Source: JABDOU01 sp041567895 | Lineage (GTDB): Bacteria > Actinomycetota > Acidimicrobiia > Spongiisociales > SHLN01 | Reading direction: 5' to 3' | Length of the DNA: 64,000 bases | Assembly (NCBI GenBank): GCA_041567895.1 | Contig: JBFGAX010000003.1 | Span: 1-64,000 of the forward strand | Shown here: piece after piece, positions 17,137-26,465 of the stretch | Layout of the letters: each line of letters starts with the position of its first letter | Position numbering within the stretch: position 1 is the stretch's first letter | Notes under the pieces: model-generated | The model's input: the letters and a program-made list of their open reading frames with translations, nothing else | The model's database searches: none | Told to the model about the DNA's origin: nothing | Made by a program: the position numbers and the translations under genes

Positions 17137-17744
17137 TATCCCTGCTCAGGCCACCAGTGAGATCGCTCAATCCATCGGCCGTCGACCTCAGGAGATGTGG
17201 AGAGCGTGATCACCGACCCGTGCCGAGGCTTGTCATCGTGGAGTTGGGTCAGGCTGCGAGTTGTGAGCGAGAGGCGAGCGGCCTGAATCGGGTCCTGGTG
17301 ACCGACGAAGACGACGTGCCCCGCCGGATGACGCTTGTGAGCTTCTGCCACAACGCCCACCATCCGATCGGCGACTGCCGCAAGCGACTCCGGCGAAAAC
17401 GGCAGATCCGTCGGGCGCGACCAGTACGCGGAGACCTCACCCGGGAAGAGTTCGTCCAGCTCATCCCACCGATGCCCCTTCCAGCGAAGACTCAGCCCCC
17501 ACTCCGTCAGTCCGTCAACCGGCGTCGAGTCGACTGTGATGCCCGTATCACTCCAGGTCTCGAGCGCTCTGCGCAGTGGCGATGTGTAGGCGCCGCTGAT
17601 CGGCGATCTCGCCAGGTATGTGCCGATGGCGCGAGCTTGTTTGCGTCCGAGATCGGATAGACCGAAGGAAGCAAGGTCGGCATAACAGATATTGCTGGGA
17701 TTGAGCACCTCGCCATGACGGACCAGGTGAATAACATCGGCCAT
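17136..17744 (-). CDS. Histidine phosphatase family protein
   Basis: A phosphoglycerate-mutase-like phosphatase that works through a phosphohistidine. HLVRHGEVLNP near the N-terminus carries the catalytic histidine, SPLRRALETW is the second conserved segment, and FVGHQDPIQAA carries the second histidine. The substrate is unknown; cobalamin-pathway and phosphosugar phosphatases share this fold. I chose the ATG at 17744, 6 bases after TAGCGT (17751-17756, minus), over the GTG at 17750. It is first in a three- or four-gene minus-strand cluster. Confidence 0.85.
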   Translation of the reverse strand: MADVIHLVRHGEVLNPSNICYADLASFGLSDLGRKQARAIGTYLARSPISGAYTSPLRRALETWSDTGITVDSTPVDGLTEWGLSLRWKGHRWDELDELFPGEVSAYWSRPTDLPFSPESLAAVADRMVGVVAEAHKRHPAGHVVFVGHQDPIQAARLSLTTRSLTQLHDDKPRHGSVITLSTSPEVDGRWIERSHWWPEQG

Positions 17745-17786
17745 GGGCACACGCTAACGGCGAGCGAAACGGATGCTCACGGCACG

Positions 17787-19199
17787 ATGATGATTGACCT
17801 CGACAAATCCCGTCCCGGACCGGGGAGTCTCGTAGACGACCTGTTGGCCCGGCTCCCAAACGGTCGGGTGCAAACCGACGCTGACGTCCTCAAGGCCTAC
17901 TCGCAGGACAGGGCCATTTTCGAAAAGGCTGGCATTCCGCTGGTGCTCGTCAGCCCTCATTCCACTGCCGAGGTGGTTTCTGCTCTCCAGATTGCCGCCG
18001 ATCATGACGCGATCGTGGTACCCCGGGGAGCAGGAACGGGACTCACCGGTGGAGCCAACGCGATACAGGGTTGCGTTATCCTCTCGATGCACAACATGAA
18101 CGAGATCCTCGAGGTCGACGTCATCAACCGAACGGCGCGCCTTCAGCCGGGTGTCATCAACCGGGATCTCAAGGAAGCGGTCGCAGCTCACGGTCTGTTT
18201 TATCCGCCGGATCCGGCTTCGTATGACATGTCGAGCATCGGCGGGAATGTTGCTACCAATGCAGGAGGCCTCTGTTGTGTCAAATATGGCGTTACGCGCG
18301 ATTACGTGGTGGGTCTCGAAGTCGTGCTCGCCTCAGGCGACGTGATTCGAACGGGACGCCAGGGCACCATCAAGAACACGGCCGGCCTGGATTTGACCGG
18401 TGTGTTCGTGGGGTCGGAAGGCACGCTCGGCATCATCAGCGAGGTCGTCGTCAAGCTGCTGCCAGAACGGCGTACCGGGGCAACGATGGTTGCATACTTC
18501 TCTGAGCTACCGGCTGCCGGCGAAGCAATCTCGAACATTTTCGAGAAGGGATACGAACCATCCTTGATGGAGATACTCGATCGGAGTTCTCTCGAGATCA
18601 TCGAGTCGGTGAACGCCATGGAGCTGGACGTGGACGCCGCCTGCCTTCTCTTGATTCAGGCTGATGGCGAGCATTCCGGCCAACACACCTCGGACATCGA
18701 GGCGATGGCTGCCATCTGTGAAGAGCACGGCTCGAGCTTCGTGTACCACGTCGACGACCCGGTCGAAGGTGATATGTTGCTCGAGGTACGCAGGCGGGCA
18801 TGGCCTGCCATGGAGAGGCTGGGTAAGGCCTTGCTGCCAGAAGATGTCGCAGTCGGGAGGCATCGCCTTCCGGAGCTGCTGGCAGGCATCTCTGCCATCG
18901 CCAGGCGCCACGAGATCCTGATTCCGACAATCGGTCATGCCGGCGACGGCAACCTGCATCCGATCCTTATTTTTGATGAGCATGACCCTGCCGAGGTCGA
19001 GGTGGCGCGAACGGCGTTCGGCGAGATCGTTGCTCTCGCGCTTTCTCTCGGAGGCACGATTGCCGCAGAACATGGCCTCGGCACGCTCAAACGACAGTTC
19101 CTCGCGGACGAAATCTCGCCTGAACTCCTGGATCTCATGCGCCAGATCAAACACGTCTTCGATCCCGGAAACCGGATGAATCCGGGCAAAGCGTTGTAA
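17787..19199 (+). CDS. FAD-linked oxidase, GlcD/D-lactate dehydrogenase type
   Basis: A flavoprotein of the VAO family that oxidises a 2-hydroxy acid such as glycolate or D-lactate. The FAD-binding motif PRGAGTGLTGGANA, SSIGGNVATNAGGLCCVKYG and FVGSEGTLGIISEV come first, followed by the C-terminal substrate domain with IPTIGHAGDGNLHP and AAEHGLGTLKRQFL. I start at the ATG at 17787, because the longer frame from 17715 runs into the divergent phosphatase gene. No GlcE or GlcF subunit gene is adjacent, so it may act alone like single-subunit homologues. Confidence 0.86.
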   Translation: MMIDLDKSRPGPGSLVDDLLARLPNGRVQTDADVLKAYSQDRAIFEKAGIPLVLVSPHSTAEVVSALQIAADHDAIVVPRGAGTGLTGGANAIQGCVILSMHNMNEILEVDVINRTARLQPGVINRDLKEAVAAHGLFYPPDPASYDMSSIGGNVATNAGGLCCVKYGVTRDYVVGLEVVLASGDVIRTGRQGTIKNTAGLDLTGVFVGSEGTLGIISEVVVKLLPERRTGATMVAYFSELPAAGEAISNIFEKGYEPSLMEILDRSSLEIIESVNAMELDVDAACLLLIQADGEHSGQHTSDIEAMAAICEEHGSSFVYHVDDPVEGDMLLEVRRRAWPAMERLGKALLPEDVAVGRHRLPELLAGISAIARRHEILIPTIGHAGDGNLHPILIFDEHDPAEVEVARTAFGEIVALALSLGGTIAAEHGLGTLKRQFLADEISPELLDLMRQIKHVFDPGNRMNPGKAL

Positions 19200-19228
19200 T
19201 GCCCGTTTTGGCGCGCGGGTTGTCATGA

Positions 19229-19282
19229 ACGACAACGTGGGAACAATGACATAGGATCGCCGATATGAGCGCTGGCGTATGA
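19229..19282 (+). promoter_or_regulatory. Predicted dinB promoter and five-codon leader ORF
   Basis: ACGACA at 19229-19234, a 17-base spacer and TAGGAT at 19252-19257 resemble a primary-sigma promoter. Seven bases later an ATG at 19265 opens a five-codon frame (MSAGV), whose TGA at 19280-19282 overlaps the dinB ATG at 19279. A perfect inverted repeat GTTGTC-6-GACAAC (19219-19236) overlaps the -35 side. All inferred from sequence. Confidence 0.35.
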
Positions 19283-20616
19283 GCGACGACGAGCCCGGGG
19301 CAGAGGAGTCATCACCCTGGGCCGCTCCGATATTGCACGTCGACATGGACGCGTTTTTCGTTGAGGTGGAACGCACCACGAGACCGGACCTCGTTGATGT
19401 GCCCGTGATCATTGGCGGACTAGGCACCCGGGGCGTCGTCGCCTCTTGCAGCTATGAGGCCCGGGAGGTCGGTGTGCATTCCGCGATGCCGATGGCTCAA
19501 GCCCGCCGTCTCTGTCCAAACGCGACATACCTTGCGCCGACGATGCAGAGGTATCAGGAGGCGTCGGTCGAGGTTTTTGACCTGCTCCGATCGGTGACGC
19601 CCATCGTCGAGCCGATTTCGGTCGACGAGGGATTCCTGGACGTATCAGGACTGCGCCGCCACTATCAGGATCCGCGGGCGGTGGCGGTGCATATCAGGAA
19701 CGTTCTGCGTGACAGGCTCGATTTACCGGCCTCCGTTGGTATCGCCTCCAACAAATTCCTGGCGAAGCTGGCGTCCAATCACGCCAAGCCAGATGGCATA
19801 TTTTCTGTGCCTGCAGACCGGGTCGAGCAGTTCCTGCATCCCCTCCCGGTGCGAGCTCTATGGGGCGTGGGGGAGGCCACTCATGCGGCCCTCGAGGGGC
19901 TGGGCGTGGCGACCGTCGAGGAGCTCTTGTCGGTCCCGGAACCAGCACTCCGCCGACGTCTGGGATCGGGCCTGTCCTCTCATCTTCTCGAACTGGCTGC
20001 GGGCCGGGACCAACGGCCTGTCCAGACGGCAAGCTCAGCCAAGTCGATTTCGGTCGAACAAACCTTCGCTCGCGATATCAGCGGTCGCGCCAGATTGGAA
20101 ACCGAGCTGCTGGCACAGAGCGATCGGGTGGCGGCGCGTCTCCGGCAGGCCGACGTGGCGGCTCGGACCATCGGTATCAAGATTCGATACGCGCCTTTCA
20201 CCACCATCAGCCGCAGTCTGACACCCGTCGCGCCGGTCGACTCGTCTCGTCGGATCTATCACATCACATTGGAGTTACTCGAGCGGATCGAGTTTGATCG
20301 ACCGATCCGGTTGGTCGGGGTGGCCGCGTCGCAGCTCGTCGACCGTCACCTTCCTCGACAAATGAGTTTGCCTACTGTTGCAGATGATGGCGAGTCGCGC
20401 CCTCCAGGGTTCGTGTCCGGCCAGACACTGGACCCTGACGAGGGGCACATCCACGGCAACGGACCTTCCGACGACGCCGGCGCTGCCTGGGACGACCTCG
20501 CCGATACCGTCGCAGACATCCGGACCCGATTCGGTGATCGAGCGGTTCGTCCGGCGCGTCTGGCCGATGCGCCGGACGTTTCCGACCCCGATCGGCTCTA
20601 CGGCCCTCGACCCTGA
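19279..20616 (+). CDS. dinB: DNA polymerase IV (Y family)
   Basis: An error-prone translesion polymerase. The metal-binding acidic residues are in LHVDMDAFFVEVE and SVDEGFLDVSG (glycine replaces the common alanine after DE). The palm/fingers part and the thumb HhH region (VRALWGVGEATHAALEGLG) are followed by a little-finger domain. The 445-residue protein has a C-terminal tail of about 100 residues after the little finger, rich in acidic residues and proline, with no clear beta-clamp motif. It is the only polymerase besides dnaE in the window. Confidence 0.93.
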   Translation: MSDDEPGAEESSPWAAPILHVDMDAFFVEVERTTRPDLVDVPVIIGGLGTRGVVASCSYEAREVGVHSAMPMAQARRLCPNATYLAPTMQRYQEASVEVFDLLRSVTPIVEPISVDEGFLDVSGLRRHYQDPRAVAVHIRNVLRDRLDLPASVGIASNKFLAKLASNHAKPDGIFSVPADRVEQFLHPLPVRALWGVGEATHAALEGLGVATVEELLSVPEPALRRRLGSGLSSHLLELAAGRDQRPVQTASSAKSISVEQTFARDISGRARLETELLAQSDRVAARLRQADVAARTIGIKIRYAPFTTISRSLTPVAPVDSSRRIYHITLELLERIEFDRPIRLVGVAASQLVDRHLPRQMSLPTVADDGESRPPGFVSGQTLDPDEGHIHGNGPSDDAGAAWDDLADTVADIRTRFGDRAVRPARLADAPDVSDPDRLYGPRP

Positions 20617-20641
20617 CCTCGATCCCGAGTCATGAGCTGAC

Positions 20642-20657
20642 CCGGCGACATCGCCGG
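20642..20657 (+). terminator. Possible hairpin after dinB
   Basis: CCGGCGA and TCGCCGG are perfect complements separated by two bases, just after the dinB stop. Allowing for loop size, this gives a 6-bp stem with a 4-base loop. No T tract follows, so it would be at best a weak or factor-dependent terminator. Confidence 0.3.
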
Positions 20658-20717
20658 CTCGGCTGCCGCGTGATTGCCGGCGCGTCGCTTGAACTCCGAC
20701 AGAATTTGAAGTAAGCG

Positions 20718-20741
20718 TATAATCGATCAGGTTCTCAGGAG
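20718..20741 (+). promoter_or_regulatory. -10 box and ribosome binding site of DUF3040 gene
   Basis: A consensus TATAAT at 20718-20723 is followed by AGGAG at 20737-20741, 10 bases before the ATG. No good -35 box lies at 16-18 bases (TTGAAC at 20689 is 23 bases away). Confidence 0.45.
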
Positions 20742-20751
20742 TATTCACGAC

Positions 20752-21099
20752 ATGCCACTCAACGATCACGAGCAGAAGATCCTCGACGAGATCGAGGCCC
20801 AGTTCTATCGGCAAGATCCCAAGCTGGCGGATCGCGTTCGCAATGCCTCGGTCGGCATCTTCGGTGGGGCTTCGATGGTGTGGATCATCATCGGGTTTTT
20901 GGTCGGACTTGGCCTCATGATGTTTTTCTTCCCGCAGTCAGGCGGCACCCCTCTGGCCGTGCTGGGCTTCGTCATGATGGTCGGGTCGGCATGGGCAGCA
21001 TTGCGCCGACTTGATCGAAGCGGTGATTCTTCTCATCGGCAATCTCTCGGTAACGGCGTCATTTCACGCCTCCGGTCGAAGTGGCAGCGCGGCGCCTAG
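20752..21099 (+). CDS. DUF3040 membrane protein
   Basis: A 115-residue protein with the actinobacterial DUF3040 start MPLNDHEQKILDEIEAQFY and a DPKLADR segment. Two transmembrane helices follow (about residues 42-62 and 68-86), then a basic tail. The family is widespread in Actinomycetota and its function is unknown. In mycobacteria and streptomycetes a DUF3040 gene often lies near dinB or the mraZ region, and the gene order here agrees. Confidence 0.88.
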   Translation: MPLNDHEQKILDEIEAQFYRQDPKLADRVRNASVGIFGGASMVWIIIGFLVGLGLMMFFFPQSGGTPLAVLGFVMMVGSAWAALRRLDRSGDSSHRQSLGNGVISRLRSKWQRGA

Positions 21100-21351
21100 C
21101 TGTCTAGAGTGGCCGAACCCCCTTGGCGGGAAGGTGGCGGGACCGATAAACGACCGAAGATCATCCGGGTTTAACCGGGAGCGATCGAGTCACCTTGGAT
21201 GGTGACCACCGTTCGATCGAAAGTTCATCGGGAACAGGACTGCGGCAACGGGTCCGGCACAGCGTTGTTGCTGAGCACAACAGACGGGCACGCGTTGCTC
21301 GCACAGGTAAGACACGGGCAGGAACAAAAGGGGAGACGGAGGAAAACGGGC

Positions 21352-21828
21352 TTGGAAGGCTTTACAGCTCAGCAGGCAGTTCGGCTAACGGGATGCACAG
21401 GGCATCAACTTCGGTATTGGGATCAGAAAAATCTCGTCTCACCGTCACTTCAGTCCACAGGGGGACGTCCTGGACGCCGGCGCCTTTATTCATTTCGAGA
21501 CATGGTGGCGTTACGGGTTGTGAAGAGCCTCCTGGACAACGGCATGTCGCTCCAACGAATTCGGCGCGCCTGGAGCTATCTCCGTCGCACCGGTGACATG
21601 GACGCGCAACTGGAGAAGATCGCACTCGACGCCTCCCGGGCCAATGACAGTGACGAGGCGGTCATGTCGGCTCTCCTCGAAGGTCAGCTCGCGTTCTTCG
21701 CGTCGATCAATGCGATCGCTCGTCAGGTCGAGGACGACATCACCCGGTTCGAGCTCGATCGGGAATCTTTCCTCGAGACGATCCGTCAGGTGGAAGACGA
21801 CGTGCTGTCCGAGGCCTCAGGCACCTGA
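21352..21828 (+). CDS. MerR-type transcriptional regulator
   Basis: A 158-residue protein with a winged-helix MerR DNA-binding domain (GFTAQQAVRLTGCTGHQLRYW, then RLYSFRDMVALRVVKSLLDNG). The second half is a helical region without cysteines or a recognisable effector domain. The start is probably TTG at 21352, since GGAGGA at 21338-21343 is 8 bases upstream; an ATG at 21199 would add 51 residues of poor coding character. In actinobacteria, MerR-like genes of this kind sit near DUF3040 and dcw genes, but the regulon is unknown. Confidence 0.78.
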   Translation: MEGFTAQQAVRLTGCTGHQLRYWDQKNLVSPSLQSTGGRPGRRRLYSFRDMVALRVVKSLLDNGMSLQRIRRAWSYLRRTGDMDAQLEKIALDASRANDSDEAVMSALLEGQLAFFASINAIARQVEDDITRFELDRESFLETIRQVEDDVLSEASGT

Positions 21829-21999
21829 CGGATGGCTTCGGCGCGGCCCATCGGGCGGCGACGGATCCGACGTTTCCCAGAAAGATCGTCCGCCGCAGAT
21901 CGTCTTGCAGATGCCCGGTATGTCCTGTCAGGTGCCGGTTCGCGAGATCATCTCTCGTCAGGTCTGGTCATCGAGCCGATCCCGAGCCGGGTGCATCCA

Positions 22000-24300
22000 T
22001 CACCTACCTGATATGAGTGACCTGAGCCGATATAACGCAAGCAGTCGGCGCGGTAGAGGCTCGGTCTTGAGCTCCTTGGTCGTGGCTTGATAGGAGCGGA
22101 CGGCCTCGGCCAATGCCGTGCGGTTCGGATTGCCAGGTGGTCCATAGGTCTGTCGACTGTACGCCAGGGCCAGAGGGCGCATTTCAGGCCGTGCAGCGGC
22201 ATATTCGATGGGCGTGTCGGAGACGGACGGCGGATAGTCGGCGTCGCTGAGCCGATCAACGATTTCGGCCCAGATGCCACTGATGTCTCCGTTCTTGATG
22301 GCAGCCAGTCGCCGTCGCCTGCGTATTGCCTTGAGACCAGGAATCAGTCCGAATACGACGCTGGCGATAACGACAGAGCCGACAGCCTCCGGTACCCAAC
22401 CGGGCAGCGTGGAATTGCTATCGGACTCGCCGCCGCCGGCCTGCGGGATCGGAATATCGAACTCGTTCTCTCCCGGGAACAACGGAACAGCCCCGGCATT
22501 TTCGGCGAGCCGTGCACGCTCGGCGGCCTCGATTCTTTCGAGATAGGCGGCCGCATCAAACGGCAGAGCGTCGGTTGTCGAAGGCGTATCCGCTCTCGGG
22601 GTTGGATCGAACGGGATCCATCCGAGGCCCGCAATCCACAGTTCCACCCAGGCGTGTGCGTTCCGATCTCGCACGACCACCGTGTCATTGGAGACCTGCG
22701 TTCCCGGCGTGAAGCCAAGCACGACGCGGCTCGGAATATCGAGTGTGCGGGCCATGACCGCCATCCAACCGGCAAACTGCTCGCAGTAGCCCGACCGGTA
22801 GTGCTCGAACGCAGGATCGAGCAGCCAATCTTCGGTCGGTGTGCCGGGGGCTGCCGGTTCGACATCGAGGCTGTAACTGAAACCGCCGGTCCGGCGGAAG
22901 AATGTTTCGAGCGCAACTCCCTTTTCGAAAGCAGTTTCCAGACCCAAGGTCTCATTGCGGGCAAGGGCTGTGACGGAGGATGGAACCTCTTCCGGGAGTT
23001 CGAGGAAGCTGTCAAAGCCATCCGGAATCTCGGCCGGCGGAGCGACCGTCACAGAACCTGCGAACACGCCGTCATCTCCTGCTGCGGAGAAAAGGGGCGA
23101 GATCCCTCTCTGCCCTGCACTCAGTGCCACCAGATCGAGTTTTGGGATCTCCGAAGTGACCGAGTACGACAGACCGCGATACGCGTTTGCGTCGATGTGG
23201 AGCGAGCCATCCGGCGCCACCCTGGCTGTTTGGTATATGAGCCGGTCGCTTGACACGATGGAAACCGGCGAATACGCAGCAGGCAACCAGCTATTGGCGA
23301 GGGCGTCGATCACGATCGTTTGCTCAACGGGCACGCGTTCGCCACGGTATTGCTGGTTCCGGTCCTCCCATTCGCTCGTAGAGCTCGGCTGGAGTTCTGG
23401 AGCCGTCGAACCCCACCATCGCCCGTTGAAGTTGTCGAGTGTCAGAAGTCGGAAATAGACGTTGCGCGGATTCACATCTCCTTCGAGCTTTGCTGTAAAG
23501 ACCACCACATCGGATTGTGAGTTGAGTTGCGTGCGCACATCCACGAACGGGTTGTAGGCGATGCTTCCGTAGAAGTCTCCGCCGAGGCCGGATCCGGTCC
23601 TCCACGGGACCGTGCCGCCCGCAGGCACCAACGGTGTCAGCAGTACGGATCCGGCGAACACGAGTGTTACGAGCACGGCCGCCGGCCCGAGACGTCGCCA
23701 TGCACCCCCCCGCCGCCATGTTGGCCAGCGCTCGGATCTCGCAGTGAGGCCGATCAGTCCGGCCGTCGCGAGGAGCACGAACATGAACACCCATGTCATG
23801 CTCGACGGAGTCCGGTCGATGGTTGAGAGCTGAAGGTAGAACGCCATCGACGGCATCATCGTGAGAAGCGGGCGATCGTTGAAAGCAGCCCACAGGCTGA
23901 CGGATGCAATTGCCCACACAATTGTTCCGGCACCGAAAACGAGGCCGGCGAGCGGTGTCACAGGTGGTGCCCCGAACCTGAAGCTCCTGAGCGCCGTCAC
24001 AATCTGGTCGCCTGCAATTCGCCACGTCTCGGACGTTGGTAGAAGGTTCTCGAACGTTCCAGGTGCGAGATACGCCAGACCCAGAACCGCCCACACCACC
24101 GACTGGACAGCAGCCAACGTGCGTGGACGCCATCCAAATGAAAGCCCGGCGGCGGTAATGCTCACGCCAAGCGCCGCCATCAGGGCGACAACCACCTCCC
24201 AACGGATGCCGACCACGGTTTCGAGGAGGACGTTTTCCAATCGCAGCATCGCGAGCAGAAATGTGCCTGCTGCAACTATCCGGATGGTGCGATTGCCCAT
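22000..24300 (-). CDS. Transglutaminase-like membrane protein (TgpA type)
   Basis: A large membrane protein whose first third has several helices (DUF3488 region). An extracytoplasmic transglutaminase-like domain follows with cysteine in SGYCEQFAGWM (about residue 512 of the longest frame), histidine in NAHAWVEL and aspartate in PFDPTPRAD. A further helix precedes a C-terminal DUF4129-like tail. I prefer the start at 24300 (MGNRTIRIV) over 24324. It overlaps the DUF58 gene by 25 bases. MoxR-DUF58-TgpA cassettes are common; the cell-surface substrate is unknown. Confidence 0.88.
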   Translation of the reverse strand: MGNRTIRIVAAGTFLLAMLRLENVLLETVVGIRWEVVVALMAALGVSITAAGLSFGWRPRTLAAVQSVVWAVLGLAYLAPGTFENLLPTSETWRIAGDQIVTALRSFRFGAPPVTPLAGLVFGAGTIVWAIASVSLWAAFNDRPLLTMMPSMAFYLQLSTIDRTPSSMTWVFMFVLLATAGLIGLTARSERWPTWRRGGAWRRLGPAAVLVTLVFAGSVLLTPLVPAGGTVPWRTGSGLGGDFYGSIAYNPFVDVRTQLNSQSDVVVFTAKLEGDVNPRNVYFRLLTLDNFNGRWWGSTAPELQPSSTSEWEDRNQQYRGERVPVEQTIVIDALANSWLPAAYSPVSIVSSDRLIYQTARVAPDGSLHIDANAYRGLSYSVTSEIPKLDLVALSAGQRGISPLFSAAGDDGVFAGSVTVAPPAEIPDGFDSFLELPEEVPSSVTALARNETLGLETAFEKGVALETFFRRTGGFSYSLDVEPAAPGTPTEDWLLDPAFEHYRSGYCEQFAGWMAVMARTLDIPSRVVLGFTPGTQVSNDTVVVRDRNAHAWVELWIAGLGWIPFDPTPRADTPSTTDALPFDAAAYLERIEAAERARLAENAGAVPLFPGENEFDIPIPQAGGGESDSNSTLPGWVPEAVGSVVIASVVFGLIPGLKAIRRRRRLAAIKNGDISGIWAEIVDRLSDADYPPSVSDTPIEYAAARPEMRPLALAYSRQTYGPPGNPNRTALAEAVRSYQATTKELKTEPLPRRLLALYRLRSLISGR

Positions 24301-25418
24301 GCCTGCTCCAGTCCTTGTTCCCAAATCTCGGCGAGGTGGTCCAGATCCGGTACGGGTACGAACATCGGCGACGTAGCGATTTCGTCCCCGATCGTGAATC
24401 CGATCCGGCGCCCGAACGATCTTTGCAGCACGCGCGCTGCTGCCAGAAAGTCATCGTCAGGAGTCCCGGTCATCAGGATGATGAGGCCACCCGAAACCTG
24501 CTGGTCGATGCGCCGCACGGCGTTAGCGAAGTCGGGGATCGGCTCCGAGCCGGCCTCAGCCAGCCACTCCATCCCCTTGTCGAAATCTTCCTTTCTGGTC
24601 ACCCCCTTACCCGGTACGGCCAGTACAGGTCCGACTCCGGCGCGGAAGAGGTGCTGGTACATCGATGCCGCGCACGAAACCGCGTCTTCGAAGATCTCAG
24701 CCGTCTTGTATGAGCCAGGCCGGGGATCGAACAGAACCATCACGGACGTGTTCTGAGGATCTTGCAGTTGGCGAATCATGAGCGTGTCGCGCCTCGCGGA
24801 CGCCGGCCAATGAACCCGCCGCAGGTCGTCGCCCTGACGATATTCGCGTAGTGAAAAGAATTCATCACCGCCCGTGTTGCGGACAAAGCCCGGATTGACT
24901 CCCGACTCACTCCCTCGTGAGATAGGCAGTCCCCCGAGGGGCACGATGGGCGGAAACACGATGATGCGGTCCACAGGGCTGGCCCCGTTTGATTGATGAG
25001 CAACACCCAGGGGATCTCCGACACTCATCACGGCGGGGCCGACTTGATGCACTCCCCGTCTTGTGGGAGTGAATTGGTAGCGAGCGCTGAGTTCGTGGCC
25101 TGCGCGAAAACGATCGACGGCAAACACTGCTTGTGGCTTCCCCGCGACGTGATCCTCGATTCTGACGTTGCGCGCATGACCTGCCGGGTCGATCCGAAGC
25201 TGTACAGAAATGGTGTCGCCGACGAACGCGTGCTGAGGAGAGATCGTGCGATAGATTTCGGCGTCGGTCCGATCCCAGGCGACCTTGGCGAGTCCGATAC
25301 CAACGCCCAACAGAGCAATGAGTCCGGCTGCCATGAGCTCGCGTTCTCCGAACAACATCCACGAAATCAGGAACCCGACCCCTGCCACCGCCATGATTCG
25401 GCCGCGGCTCGTCAGCAT
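24276..25418 (-). CDS. DUF58 family protein
   Basis: A 380-residue protein with two N-terminal transmembrane helices (about residues 8-45) and a beta-rich middle. The DUF58 signature EYRQGDDLRRVHWPASARR is followed by a von Willebrand A-like region with VMVLFDPRPGS. It begins one base after the moxR stop and overlaps the transglutaminase gene. DUF58 proteins are thought to be substrates or partners of MoxR ATPases, probably in envelope-complex assembly. Confidence 0.9.
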   Translation of the reverse strand: MLTSRGRIMAVAGVGFLISWMLFGERELMAAGLIALLGVGIGLAKVAWDRTDAEIYRTISPQHAFVGDTISVQLRIDPAGHARNVRIEDHVAGKPQAVFAVDRFRAGHELSARYQFTPTRRGVHQVGPAVMSVGDPLGVAHQSNGASPVDRIIVFPPIVPLGGLPISRGSESGVNPGFVRNTGGDEFFSLREYRQGDDLRRVHWPASARRDTLMIRQLQDPQNTSVMVLFDPRPGSYKTAEIFEDAVSCAASMYQHLFRAGVGPVLAVPGKGVTRKEDFDKGMEWLAEAGSEPIPDFANAVRRIDQQVSGGLIILMTGTPDDDFLAAARVLQRSFGRRIGFTIGDEIATSPMFVPVPDLDHLAEIWEQGLEQAWAIAPSG

Positions 25419-25419
25419 G

Positions 25420-26394
25420 TCAGTGGGCGGCTCGCACGGGAACCGACGAGATGACGTCTGTCAGTGTGGCGGCGACTGTCGCACCTCGCATGACAGCCTC
25501 AGGGCGGAGGGCCATGCGATGCGCCAGTACCGGAACTGCAAGATCCTTGAGATCGTCAGGCTGGACGAACTCCCGACCCCTCGATGCAGCCCTCGCCCTG
25601 GCAGCGCGCTGGAGCGCGAGGCTCGCACGGGGTGAGGCACCGAGCAGAACCTCGGGATGAGAGCGCGTGGCCTCGATGAGGTCGATGAGGTATTCCCGCA
25701 CCGGGGCCGAGACGTGAATGCCCCGTGCGATGCCAATCATCTTGACAACGTCGGCAGCTCCGATGACCGGTTCGAGATCGTCAAACGAGGACGTGACGGC
25801 GTGGGCGTCCAGCATTTCCAATTCGCTCTCGCGAGTGGGATAACCAACCGTTATGCGCATCAGAAATCGATCGAGTTGAGCTTCGGGGAGGGGATAGGTA
25901 CCTTCGTGCTCAATCGGATTCTGCGTGGCGACGACGAGGAAGGGCGGGGGTAGCTCCCTCGTTATACCGTCCACCGTGACCTGCTTCTCGGCCATGGCCT
26001 CGAGCATGGCGGCCTGTGTCTTCGGACTGGCCCGATTGATTTCGTCGCCAACGACCACGTTGGCAAAGATCGGACCGCGCCTGAACACGAACTTGCCTCG
26101 CTGGCGGTCCCAAATCGAGACGCCGGTCAGGTCGGCAGGCAGGAGATCGGGGGTGAACTGGATCCGGTGGAATGTGCCATCAATGGATCTGGCAAGAGAT
26201 TTGGCCAGCTGGGTTTTCCCGACTCCGGGAACGTCTTCTATCAGCACGTGGCCTTCTGCAATCATTGCCGTGACCATCAAGTCGATCACGTCACTTTTGC
26301 CCTGGATGACCCGGGCGATGTTGGTCCCGATCTCGACGAAGCGCTCCGTGAACCAGCTGGTATGGTCGGGGTAGTCGTCAGATCCGTCGACCAT
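25420..26394 (-). CDS. MoxR-family AAA+ ATPase
   Basis: A 324-residue chaperone-type ATPase. Walker A is GVGKTQLAKSLA, followed by FTPDLLPADLTG and the Walker B segment VVGDEINRASPKTQAAMLEAM, with a sensor region in VVATQNPIEHEGTYPLPEAQ. It is the first gene of the minus-strand cassette with DUF58 and the transglutaminase-like protein, which it probably helps to assemble or activate. A GGAG sequence lies upstream of the ATG. Confidence 0.94.
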   Translation of the reverse strand: MVDGSDDYPDHTSWFTERFVEIGTNIARVIQGKSDVIDLMVTAMIAEGHVLIEDVPGVGKTQLAKSLARSIDGTFHRIQFTPDLLPADLTGVSIWDRQRGKFVFRRGPIFANVVVGDEINRASPKTQAAMLEAMAEKQVTVDGITRELPPPFLVVATQNPIEHEGTYPLPEAQLDRFLMRITVGYPTRESELEMLDAHAVTSSFDDLEPVIGAADVVKMIGIARGIHVSAPVREYLIDLIEATRSHPEVLLGASPRASLALQRAARARAASRGREFVQPDDLKDLAVPVLAHRMALRPEAVMRGATVAATLTDVISSVPVRAAH

Positions 26395-26465
26395 GTTTCT
26401 CCATTTGTTTCCGTCCTCTCAGATCCTGACCGCTTCTGGACTGCCGTTGTGAGCTTTTGTGAGCG

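Noticed and set aside
19210..19260. LexA box before dinB
   Set aside because: The inverted repeat there (GTTGTC/GACAAC) does not match the actinobacterial LexA consensus with GAAC and GTTC half-sites.
22087..23253. 388-codon plus-strand frame opposite the transglutaminase-like gene
   Set aside because: Shadow frame with biased composition; the minus strand carries an intact catalytic triad.
23324..24454. 376-codon minus-strand frame overlapping the transglutaminase-like and DUF58 genes
   Set aside because: Alternative phase of real genes, rich in Arg, Cys and Ser; no recognisable domain.
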